A stretch of DNA of 7,712 nucleotides from Clostridia bacterium (GCA_007133365.1 SLMV01000129.1:1-7712), one strand, 5' to 3'. Positions 1 through 5,944 are shown, counted from the stretch's first letter. Translations and numbers: made by a program. The notes: generated from the sequence alone by a model not told the origin.

Positions 1-1107
1 CATCCGAAGCTCGAGCCCATCTTGAGAAAAACCCATGGTGTGGTCCTATTCCAAGAGCAAGTTATTGAAATGGCAATGGTCATTGCGGGGTTCACCCCGG
101 GTGAGGCCGATCATTTGCGTCGAGTGATGAGCAGCCGAAAACGCGAAGACGAGATGCAGGGACTAGGACGCTTGTTTATCCGCAAGGCGGTCGAGCGAGG
201 GGTCGAAAAGAAGGTCGCCAAAACCATTTATTCTTATATGGAAAGTTACGCGTCCTATGGATTTTGTGAAGCACATGCGGCCGCTTTTGGGATAACGGCG
301 TACAAAACCGCTTATTTGGTGCGTCATTATCCAGCGGCATTTTATGCCGCCATTTTAAATTGTGGTCCGATGGGTTATTACTCGGCCAACAGCATTTGTA
401 CCGAAGCACGACGCCGTGGCCTTATCATTTTGCCCTTAGACATCCACCAAAGCGGTGCGCGATTTCGCGTCGAGGGGGGTGGCATCCGGATAGGATTATC
501 CCAGGTCAAAAACATTCGGGAGGAAGTGGTTGAACAAATCCTTCAGTCGCGGCCATTTGAATCGTTCGATGATTATCTGCGACGGACACGAATTAACCGG
601 CGTGTGACAGAACATCTGATCTTATCCGGTGCTTTTAAGTCGCTAGAGCGCAATCGGCGAAAATTATTATGGTTATTGTTGGGGCAATCGCCTCCGGCGG
701 AACTGGAGGATTTTTCGATCCTAGAAAAACTACAGTGGGAACAAAAAACACTGGGGATTGCGGTGGGGGGGCATCTGATGTCGTATTATCGGGATGGATT
801 GCGGGAATACGTCTTGACCGTGGCTGGAGCGAAAGCGGGCCGTTCGGGCGCCCGAGTTTGGATCGCAGGGATGCCGATTGGGATTCATCGACCGCCAACA
901 CGAAGCGGTAAGACGGTGGTCTTTTTATCACTCGAGGATGAGACGGGTTTGATTGATGTAACGGTCTTTCCCCAAACCTATCAGACGTATGGTCATATTT
1001 TGTTCAATTCAAATTCGGTGCCGCTCTTGATCCAAGGGCGTTTACAAAGACGAGGAGAGGGTGTGAGCATGATTGCCGAACGGCTACGTCCCCTCACGGT
1101 TTCATGA
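1..1107 (+). CDS. dnaE2: DNA polymerase III alpha subunit, DnaE2/ImuC-like, C-terminal part
   Basis: The frame is open from base 1, so the gene starts outside the window; 368 residues are visible, about the last third of a family usually a little over 1000 residues long. The family replicates or bypasses damaged DNA. Visible residues 81-96 give the conserved ESYASYGFCEAHAAAF segment of the fingers region. Residues about 164-217 are the helix-hairpin-helix DNA-binding region (GIRIGLSQVKNI, LILSGAF). Residues 283-368 form an OB-fold of the type with RPPT and VFLSLEDETGLIDV, which resembles DnaE2/ImuC and Symbiobacterium-like enzymes more than replicative DnaE1. The EARRRG segment supports this. 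The catalytic palm aspartates lie upstream and cannot be checked. No imuA or imuB partner is visible. The stop codon is shared in a palindrome with the convergent downstream gene. Being a DNA polymerase alpha subunit is near certain; the DnaE2 subtype is inferred from C-terminal motifs. Confidence 0.93.
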   Translation, partial: HPKLEPILRKTHGVVLFQEQVIEMAMVIAGFTPGEADHLRRVMSSRKREDEMQGLGRLFIRKAVERGVEKKVAKTIYSYMESYASYGFCEAHAAAFGITAYKTAYLVRHYPAAFYAAILNCGPMGYYSANSICTEARRRGLIILPLDIHQSGARFRVEGGGIRIGLSQVKNIREEVVEQILQSRPFESFDDYLRRTRINRRVTEHLILSGAFKSLERNRRKLLWLLLGQSPPAELEDFSILEKLQWEQKTLGIAVGGHLMSYYRDGLREYVLTVAGAKAGRSGARVWIAGMPIGIHRPPTRSGKTVVFLSLEDETGLIDVTVFPQTYQTYGHILFNSNSVPLLIQGRLQRRGEGVSMIAERLRPLTVS

Positions 1108-1117
1108 ACCGTTTTGT
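1096..1117 (+). terminator. Weak hairpin over the convergent stop codons
   Basis: ACGGTT (1096-1101) pairs exactly with AACCGT (1107-1112) across a 5-nt loop, and a TTTT run follows at 1113-1116. The hairpin covers both stop codons of the converging genes. The stem is only 6 bp and the T run is short, so it would be a weak terminator for the polymerase transcript. The minus-strand transcript has no T run after the same stem. Confidence 0.3.
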
Positions 1118-2247
1118 TTGAGCATTTCAATCATAAAATCGATCAGACGAACCGGTAGCTGCCAAAGGCCATTCCAAAGAGAACGCAACCAAAGCCCTGG
1201 GAGGGTCCACCAAGAATCTGCGGGTTCTTTTTCAGGTGGGTCTTCACGTTCTGGCTCTTCCGGCTCTTCTATTGGGGGTTTTGGATCAACTGCTGGCTCC
1301 TCCGGTTCGCGGGCTTCGGGAGGGAGGGTCTCGTCTTCCGGGATTTTCACAGGAGGAAGCCGGAGAATTTCTCCAATCTCAAGGTACGAGGGATCCGTTA
1401 GCTGGTTGATCTCGGCCAGGGTCTCGGGGGTGGTATCAAACTGGTGCGCGATGTCCGAAAGGGTATCGCCGGGCTGCACTTCATAGGTGCGATATGGGGG
1501 CACCTGACTTACAATATGCGTCAGGGTTTTGAAGGTGTAGCCTTCCTGGGTCGCATCGTCAATAATTTGTGGCAGAACCTGGGGGGTAAGGGCATCGGAT
1601 CCGAGGGGCATCGAAAAGATTGCTCCGGGACGCAGGCTCTCTTGGGCTTGAGTTCGAATGTCAGGTGCCGAACCCGTTTGCTCGTCAAGCATCTTCCAGC
1701 TCCAAAGAATACAATGCCGATACCCGCTTTCGCCGAGGATATCCAGGAGGCGGTTATCATAGAAGCCATCGGAAGGTCGGAAAAAGGGATGTAATTCTCG
1801 CCCGAGAATTTCGACCGCGAGCTGATCAACTCGTTGAATTTCACGTTCAATTTGTTCGCGCCCTAACTCGGACATGTCGGCATAGGAGTCGGTATTGTTC
1901 CCCACGCCGTGCCCCTCGGACAAGATGCGCCGGGCGAGTGCGGGATTATCCTCGAGCCATTGACCGCTCAAAAAAAACGTGGCCTTGATATCATAATCGG
2001 CCAATCCATCGAGGATTTGGGTGGTATTTTCGGAAGCAGGGCCAATATCAAAGGTGAGCCCAATGATTTTTTCGCCGGTGGGCCAATGGTCGATGACGTC
2101 GGCGGCAGTGGACGCGTCGAGGATACCTGACGAGAAAAACATACTGAGAAGAAATATCAGCGATAGTATAGCTGCTGAGCCAGCCCGCGACAAGATGAAA
2201 GCATCCCTCCCCGAGGCGCGTCCATTTGATGGGTAATCCGAGGTCAT
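1102..2247 (-). CDS. Membrane-anchored NodB-fold (degenerate polysaccharide deacetylase) protein with LysM domain
   Basis: The protein has 381 residues from the ATG at 2247. Residues 22-42 are a hydrophobic signal or anchor segment preceded by arginines, so the rest should be outside the cell. Residues about 58-245 follow the NodB deacetylase fold (KIIGLTFDIG, KATFFLSGQW, EGHGVGNN, PFFRPSDG, LRPGAIFSMP). The usual TFDDG is TFDIG, the HxxxH metal pair is replaced in NNTDSY (117-122), and the late L-H-D motif is S-M-P (212-214), so deacetylase activity is unlikely. Residues about 253-298 are a typical LysM peptidoglycan-binding domain (YEVQPGDTLSDIA). A Pro/Glu-rich linker (300-342) follows, then a Trp-rich tail (343-381). 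I chose M33 of the longest frame because it puts the signal segment near the N-terminus and AAAGGGAAAG lies upstream, though rather far. An ATG at 2343 would add 32 poorly coding-like residues and cannot be excluded. The product is probably a non-catalytic wall-binding or sporulation/envelope protein. Confidence 0.85.
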   Translation of the reverse strand: MTSDYPSNGRASGRDAFILSRAGSAAILSLIFLLSMFFSSGILDASTAADVIDHWPTGEKIIGLTFDIGPASENTTQILDGLADYDIKATFFLSGQWLEDNPALARRILSEGHGVGNNTDSYADMSELGREQIEREIQRVDQLAVEILGRELHPFFRPSDGFYDNRLLDILGESGYRHCILWSWKMLDEQTGSAPDIRTQAQESLRPGAIFSMPLGSDALTPQVLPQIIDDATQEGYTFKTLTHIVSQVPPYRTYEVQPGDTLSDIAHQFDTTPETLAEINQLTDPSYLEIGEILRLPPVKIPEDETLPPEAREPEEPAVDPKPPIEEPEEPEREDPPEKEPADSWWTLPGLWLRSLWNGLWQLPVRLIDFMIEMLKQNGS

Positions 2248-2444
2248 GATGATGGTACAAGCACTTTCCCTTTCATTCGGCGAGTCCGAGCAATATCCCT
2301 TCAAGATTGGGGAAGTCCTATGAATTTTGAAAAGAGAAGCCATGACGTTGTCTGCTTATAAGGTGAATATTTTAGGTAAGATTCGCAAAATTTACTCGCC
2401 CAAACTCGATTTTGGATGGGCGGCTCGGGGCCCGCTACCGCAAA

Positions 2445-2473
2445 ATTATTACGTAAAACGAAATATATAGCAA
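2445..2473 (-). promoter_or_regulatory. Candidate sigma-A-type promoter of the NodB-LysM gene
   Basis: Read on the minus strand, TTGCTA (2473-2468; 4 of 6 to TTGACA) is followed after exactly 17 bases by AATAAT (2450-2445; 5 of 6 to TATAAT). Transcription would begin near 2438, leaving a leader of roughly 190 nt to the ATG at 2247, or about 95 nt to the ATG at 2343. This is a match by eye only. Confidence 0.4.
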
Positions 2474-2478
2474 TTATA

Positions 2479-2507
2479 TTGCACAATACGATATATTATG
2501 GTACCAT
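2479..2507 (+). promoter_or_regulatory. Candidate promoter of the solute-binding protein gene, with overlapping palindrome
   Basis: TTGCAC (2479-2484) is followed after 17 bases by TACCAT (2502-2507), which is preceded by TGG and so resembles an extended -10. The -10 lies inside the perfect 12-bp palindrome TATGGTACCATA (2497-2508), a possible operator. Alternative AT-rich -10 hexamers (TATATT, TATTAT at 2492-2499) lack a good -35, so the exact promoter is uncertain. Confidence 0.33.
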
Positions 2508-2516
2508 ACTGCCATG

Positions 2517-2534
2517 CTCCACCTTCAGGTGGGG
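2517..2534 (+). other. Stem-loop in the 5' leader of the solute-binding protein mRNA
   Basis: CTCCACC (2517-2523) pairs with GGTGGGG (2528-2534) around a TTCA tetraloop, with one T-G wobble. It lies just after the predicted transcription start and 50 bases before the coding start, and it leaves the ribosome binding site free. No T run follows, so a 5' mRNA-stabilising role is more likely than termination. The role is inference. Confidence 0.4.
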
Positions 2535-2570
2535 TGTTTAATACGGTATTCGAAACCAGAAAGCCAACGA

Positions 2571-2576
2571 AGGGGG
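2571..2576 (+). promoter_or_regulatory. Ribosome binding site deciding the lipoprotein start
   Basis: AGGGGG lies 8 bases before the ATG at 2585. An in-frame ATG at 2498 would add 29 residues in front of the lipoprotein signal peptide and has no such site, so 2585 is the start. Confidence 0.8.
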
Positions 2577-2584
2577 AAAATGTA

Positions 2585-4255
2585 ATGGAGAAGAGCAAGT
2601 ATTCGTGGTTGGTAATTTTGCTGGTTATCGGCCTAGCATTCGCCATGCTGGTGTCTTGTGGGCCGGCAACCCAACCCGATGATCCGGATGATGTGGATGA
2701 TCCGGATGATGTGGATGAGCCGGACGAGCCCGCAGAGCCGACGGAACCGGTACGGGTCACGGTCGCTCAAAACTTTGGTGTCAACTCTTGGGACCCACCT
2801 CAGGATTGGGCAACGGTACAGGAATGGACCACCCAAAATGCCTACGACTATTTGTTTGTTCGCAGTCAGGATGGTGCAGAGTGGGTACCGGAGCTGGCGT
2901 ACGATTGGGAGCGCATTGATGAACTGACTGTTCGTTTCTGGATCCACGACAACGTTCGGTTCCATGATGGTACGCAGTTGACCGCGGAGGACATTAAATT
3001 CCATTATCGTCGAATCATCGATGGTACGCGGGATCAATATATCGTGGTTGATCAGTACCAGTGGATTGACGAAATTGTCATTCATGACGACTTCACCTTC
3101 GATGTGGTTTCCAAAGAGCCCGACTCCCTTTTCTTCTACAAGTTAGCCCAGGGGAACACCGGGGCGGGCATCGTGAGTAAAGCCTATTTTGAAGAGGTCG
3201 GCATGGAAGGCGTGCACCGTTGGCCGATGGGGTCGGGCCCTTGGGTCCTCGAAGATTGGGCGCGTGATGAATATATCAAGTTCGTGGCCAATGAGGATTA
3301 CTGGCGAGATCCCCCCGGGTATGACGAACTGGTGTTCCGGGTGATTCCGGAGGCATCAACACGTGTTGCCGAGCTCATCGCAGGCGATGCGGACTTGGCT
3401 TATATGGTGATGCCAGCGGACGAGGCCCGTGTCGAAGCGGCCGAAGGTGTTCGTCCGGTATGGTCGAAGACGGCGCGAGGTTTTCAGTTGTGGCCGCGCT
3501 TGGGTGTCCACGAAGATTATGTAGGAGAGCCCGAGCTCGACCGCGAGTTCACTACGGAAGATCCCCGGATTCGCGAGGCCATTGAACGGGCCATTGATAA
3601 ATATGGCATCCGTGATTTAGGGGGTGGCGAAGGCGAAGCCTTCCGAGCCCGAATGTTCCAACCGCTTCCCGAAGCCCATCCCGATCTCTACGGTCCTGAA
3701 GCCAACTTGTATGATCCGGACCGGGCACGCGAGCTGATCGCGGAAGCCGGATACGGCCCGGGTGAAGCTAGACTTGTGTTCCATGCAGCGAACACCTGGC
3801 CGCAGGAGGACGTCGCTCGCGCAATTGGCGACATGCTGGAAGAAGTGGGCTTTGACGTGGACCTTCGTATCCTTGATGACAGCACCTTCAACAGTGAAGT
3901 GTACTGGCCGCGCAAAACACAGGAACTGATTCTCCTCTTACTGGGTGGCCAGATGAATCCCTTCTTCGGGACGCTCAGCTATGAGCCCAGCCGCTATGAA
4001 GGAACTGGCTACGGAGGTATTGGAACGGCGCCAGAAGGCATGGGCGAACTGCTGGAGATTGCCTGGACCGAGGTCAGCGATGATGAGCGTCGCATTCAAG
4101 CCTATCACGACCTTTCCATGCTGGCCGCGGAACACCGCATGAACATCGGGCTTTTCCAGGAGAGCGTACTCTGGGGAATGCGTGATCGGATCGAGTATAC
4201 TCCGCGTGTTCCGGATAGTGACATTTGGGGTTATGACATCAAAGTGGTGGAGTAA
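2585..4255 (+). CDS. ABC transporter solute-binding lipoprotein, family 5 (peptide/nickel type)
   Basis: The 556-residue protein begins with a lipoprotein signal peptide: K3 and K5, a hydrophobic core at 8-23 and the lipobox L-V-S-C with Cys25 as the lipidated residue. The mature protein would be tethered to the outer face of the membrane. A Pro/Asp/Glu linker (26-55), built partly from an 18-bp tandem repeat, spaces the binding domain from the lipid. Residues from about 56 match the SBP_bac_5 family (DppA/OppA/NikA): YDYLFVRSQDGAEWVPELAYDWE, VRFHDGTQLTAEDIKFHYRRI, then GSGPWVLEDW, ANEDYWRDPPGYDELVFRVI, RVAELIAGDADLAY, IREAIERAIDK and DPDRARELIAEAGY (segments of one domain, quoted in order). 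Length is normal for the family. The ligand cannot be read from sequence; peptides, amino-acid derivatives or metal chelates are all possible. No permease or ATPase gene is adjacent, so it must use a transporter encoded elsewhere. It probably forms its own transcription unit, from the candidate promoter upstream to the hairpin downstream. Confidence 0.93.
   Translation: MEKSKYSWLVILLVIGLAFAMLVSCGPATQPDDPDDVDDPDDVDEPDEPAEPTEPVRVTVAQNFGVNSWDPPQDWATVQEWTTQNAYDYLFVRSQDGAEWVPELAYDWERIDELTVRFWIHDNVRFHDGTQLTAEDIKFHYRRIIDGTRDQYIVVDQYQWIDEIVIHDDFTFDVVSKEPDSLFFYKLAQGNTGAGIVSKAYFEEVGMEGVHRWPMGSGPWVLEDWARDEYIKFVANEDYWRDPPGYDELVFRVIPEASTRVAELIAGDADLAYMVMPADEARVEAAEGVRPVWSKTARGFQLWPRLGVHEDYVGEPELDREFTTEDPRIREAIERAIDKYGIRDLGGGEGEAFRARMFQPLPEAHPDLYGPEANLYDPDRARELIAEAGYGPGEARLVFHAANTWPQEDVARAIGDMLEEVGFDVDLRILDDSTFNSEVYWPRKTQELILLLLGGQMNPFFGTLSYEPSRYEGTGYGGIGTAPEGMGELLEIAWTEVSDDERRIQAYHDLSMLAAEHRMNIGLFQESVLWGMRDRIEYTPRVPDSDIWGYDIKVVE
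2678..2731 (+). repeat. 18-bp tandem repeat encoding an acidic Asp/Pro linker
   Basis: GATGATCCGGATGATGTG occurs twice without change (2678-2695 and 2696-2713) and a third, diverged unit follows (2714-2731). The repeat is in frame, each unit coding for DDPDDV, and sits just after the lipidated cysteine of the binding protein. Gain or loss of a unit would only change linker length. Confidence 0.9.
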
Positions 4256-4276
4256 AGGACGCGCGTCATTTCGTGA

Positions 4277-4309
4277 GATTGCGGCCCCCGCCCCATGGGG
4301 GCTGCAATC
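4277..4309 (+). terminator. Strong GC-rich hairpin after the solute-binding protein gene
   Basis: GATTGCGGCCCCC (4277-4289) pairs with GGGGGCTGCAATC (4297-4309) over all 13 positions with one G-T wobble and a 7-nt loop. It starts 21 bases after the stop codon. No T run follows, so it is not a classical intrinsic terminator. It could be a factor-assisted terminator or a 3' hairpin that protects the lipoprotein mRNA while lowering read-through into the next gene. Confidence 0.5.
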
Positions 4310-4512
4310 GCATTAGCGGGCAGGTTCCCCTTCAGCATCGCCAACGGATGGTTTAGCGGTTCTTCGTATGTGGATATTCCTCCCCATTGCCTCTCCTATT
4401 TAAGATCACCTGGCAACGCCGCCGTGACTTTCGTATGTGATAAGCTGAAACTAATGATAAAAGGGATGTTGCGTTAATCCAATGATGCTGGATACTCGAA
4501 AGACAAGAAGGT

Positions 4513-4517
4513 AGGGG
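4513..4517 (+). promoter_or_regulatory. Ribosome binding site deciding the GTG start of the amidohydrolase
   Basis: AGGGG lies 7 bases before the GTG at 4525. An in-frame TGA at 4519-4521 rules out any longer start. The nearby ATGs at 4518 and 4521 are in another frame and are too close to this site. Confidence 0.75.
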
Positions 4518-4524
4518 ATGATGG

Positions 4525-5742
4525 GTGCGAATCAATGGTGAGCGATTACTTAAAGATTTAACGGAATTGGGGCAGATTGGGTATCGGGAGAATCATGGGG
4601 TAACTCGGTTGGCCCTTACGGATGACGACCTCAGGGCGCGGGCTTGGCTTAAGGAACGGATGGAGGACGCCGGCTTGACTGTGCGGCTGGATCCTTGCGC
4701 CAATCAAATTGGTTCTTTGCCGGGTCAGGATTCCGACCAACCGGTGCTCATTATCGGCTCGCATCTCGATACGGTGCCGGAAGGTGGCCCGTATGATGGA
4801 GCACTGGGCGTTTTGGGTGGGCTCGAATGTGCACGCACGCTTCAAGAGGAGGGCGTGACGCTTCCTTGGGATTTGGAAATCATCAATTTCACGGATGAAG
4901 AGGGCCACCGATATGCAGGGACTCTGGGGAGCCGGGCAATGATGGGACTACTGGCGCCCGCTGAGATTTGGAAGAGTCGGCGAGAGGATGTGGAACCAAT
5001 AGGGAATCGTTTGTCAGCCCTTGGGTTGGATCCTGATAGGATTGAAACGGCTCAGCGCTCACCAGATGCAATCCGTGGGTATTTGGAACTCCATATCGAG
5101 CAAGGTAGGGTGCTCGAGACCCGTCCTGCCGATGTTGGCGTGGTGACAGGTATCGTCGGCATTTACCGATATGTGGTCGAAGTCCTAGGGCGAGCCAATC
5201 ATGCGGGTACTACCCCGATGGCTCAGCGCGCTGACGCCTTGGTGGCTGCGGCTCCCGCGTTTCATCTGTTACCGGAATGGGCCCGCGCTCGTTCCGAGAA
5301 CATGGTGGCAACCATTGGTCAGATTGAAGTGGCGCCAGGCGGGATCAATATAATACCTGGATTATGCCGTTTTAGTGTTGAGCTGCGCTCACTTTGCTCA
5401 AGGGACATGGAAGGAGTTCGTGACCGATTGACGGACTGGCTAGACGAGAATGTGCCGGCTCGCTTTGAAACGGTTTTTGAAAAGGATGGGGTCACGCTGG
5501 ATTCAAACTTAAGGGAGATCCTGCATCAAAGTGCGGTCGATTATGGACTGTTGGCCCATTCCATGCCGAGCGGAGCGGGTCATGATGCGCAAAGCTTTGC
5601 GCCCTATGTTTCGACCGGTATGCTATTTGTGCCGAGTCAAGAGGGCATCAGTCATAGTCCCCAAGAATACAGTGAACCAAGGTGGCTGATCAATGGGGTC
5701 CAGACACTCCTGGGGACGGTCTTGCGACTAGCAGCAGAATGA
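4525..5742 (+). CDS. M20-family Zn-dependent amidohydrolase (N-carbamoyl-L-amino-acid hydrolase / allantoate amidohydrolase type)
   Basis: The 405-residue cytoplasmic enzyme has normal length and a complete set of family motifs. GSHLDTVPEGGPYDGALG (78-95) carries ligand H80 and bridging D91. FTDEEG (122-127) carries the catalytic base E125 and ligand E126. GYLELHIEQG (185-194) carries H190. HAGTTPM (226-232) lies in the lid domain that contacts substrate and the dimer partner. SGAGHDAQSF (349-358) and VPSQEGISHSP (369-379) complete the site, with ligand H377. Family members hydrolyse a ureido or amide bond in N-carbamoyl amino acids, allantoate or ureidoglycine. The sequence does not settle which, and no hydantoinase or allantoinase gene is visible. 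It starts 269 bp after the binding-protein gene, across a strong hairpin, so it probably has its own promoter; I see only a weak candidate (TTGCGT 4469, GATACT 4491). No clear terminator follows directly. Confidence 0.93.
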   Translation: MRINGERLLKDLTELGQIGYRENHGVTRLALTDDDLRARAWLKERMEDAGLTVRLDPCANQIGSLPGQDSDQPVLIIGSHLDTVPEGGPYDGALGVLGGLECARTLQEEGVTLPWDLEIINFTDEEGHRYAGTLGSRAMMGLLAPAEIWKSRREDVEPIGNRLSALGLDPDRIETAQRSPDAIRGYLELHIEQGRVLETRPADVGVVTGIVGIYRYVVEVLGRANHAGTTPMAQRADALVAAAPAFHLLPEWARARSENMVATIGQIEVAPGGINIIPGLCRFSVELRSLCSRDMEGVRDRLTDWLDENVPARFETVFEKDGVTLDSNLREILHQSAVDYGLLAHSMPSGAGHDAQSFAPYVSTGMLFVPSQEGISHSPQEYSEPRWLINGVQTLLGTVLRLAAE

Positions 5743-5773
5743 GCATCAACCAGCGCTTGGATGCGATCAGTTA

Positions 5774-5802
5774 TTGACAACGTAGTGACACTATATAATA
5801 AT
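5774..5802 (+). promoter_or_regulatory. Strong sigma-A-type promoter upstream of the Fur-family gene
   Basis: A perfect TTGACA (5774-5779) is followed after 17 bases by AATAAT (5797-5802; 5 of 6). A perfect TATAAT also occurs at 5794-5799 but with only a 14-base spacer. Transcription would start near 5809 and give a leader of about 180 nt before the regulator's ATG. This is the best promoter match in the window. Confidence 0.6.
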
Positions 5803-5807
5803 GAGTG
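5789..5807. promoter_or_regulatory. Imperfect 19-bp dyad overlapping the -10 box
   Basis: CACT (5789-5792) and AGTG (5804-5807) are inverted around an AT-rich centre; 6 of 9 positions pair. A 19-bp AT-rich site over the -10 is the usual layout of Fur-family operators, but the match to the classical Fur box is poor. It may be chance. Confidence 0.22.
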
Positions 5808-5863
5808 CAAGATATTGCCAGTTCGTCATTTAGCGTTAGGGTAGGTCCTGTTCTGAATCGTTT

Positions 5864-5878
5864 AACGCATGATGCGTT
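5864..5878. promoter_or_regulatory. Perfect 7-1-7 palindrome, candidate Fur-family operator
   Basis: AACGCAT-G-ATGCGTT is a perfect 15-bp dyad 112 bases before the regulator's ATG. The 7-1-7 layout and the central AT-n-AT are those of the known Fur, PerR and Zur boxes in Bacillus, but the outer bases differ. As RNA it would form a 6-bp stem with a 3-nt loop followed by a short T run (TTTT overlapping the stem end), so a weak attenuator or terminator is the alternative. Confidence 0.4.
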
Positions 5879-5925
5879 TTATGGTGCATTCTTGCCGATG
5901 ATCTCGAGGTATGGGTGTTTCCTTC

Positions 5926-5944
5926 TGTCGTAATTTGTCGTAGT
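5926..5944 (+). repeat. Two direct repeats of TGTCGTArT one helical turn apart
   Basis: TGTCGTAAT (5926-5934) and TGTCGTAGT (5936-5944) differ at one base and repeat with a 10-bp period, about 50-65 bases before the regulator's start. The second copy overlaps TTGTCG (5935-5940), a weak -35 with TAAGAT (5959-5964) 18 bases on. A regulator binding on one face of the helix is possible. Confidence 0.3.

Larger units (their letters stand above)
2248..2584. other. Divergent intergenic regulatory region
   Basis: This 337-bp gap separates the NodB-LysM gene (leftward) from the solute-binding lipoprotein gene (rightward). Part of it (2248-2343) could be coding if the leftward gene uses its longer start. 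An AT-rich core at 2441-2510 holds candidate promoters for both directions and several inverted repeats: TTACGTAA at 2449-2456, GCAAT-TAT-ATTGC at 2470-2482, and AATATAT (2462-2468) with ATATATT (2491-2497). A GC-rich block at about 2415-2441 contains CGGGGCCCG. No other gene is supported here. Confidence 0.6.

Noticed and set aside
1073..1486. Plus-strand Ser/Gly-rich open frame
   Set aside because: It is the antisense shadow of the Pro/Glu linker and LysM codons of the minus-strand gene.
2248..2343. Longer start of the NodB-LysM gene at 2343
   Set aside because: The extra 32 residues lack coding character, there is no good ribosome site, and the signal segment would move far from the N-terminus. 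Kept only as an alternative.
2498..2584. N-terminal extension of the solute-binding protein from the ATG at 2498
   Set aside because: It would place 29 residues before a clear lipoprotein signal peptide, it overlaps the predicted -10 and leader hairpin, and the strong ribosome site points to 2585.
2633..3085. Minus-strand open frame with an Ile/Arg/His repeat
   Set aside because: It is a shadow of the Asp/Pro tandem repeat and start of the binding-protein gene; no signal or family resemblance.
4518..4541. Seven-codon ATG ORF overlapping the amidohydrolase GTG start
   Set aside because: Its ATGs lie too close to the AGGGG site to be well initiated, and the GTG has correct spacing. Translational coupling cannot be shown.
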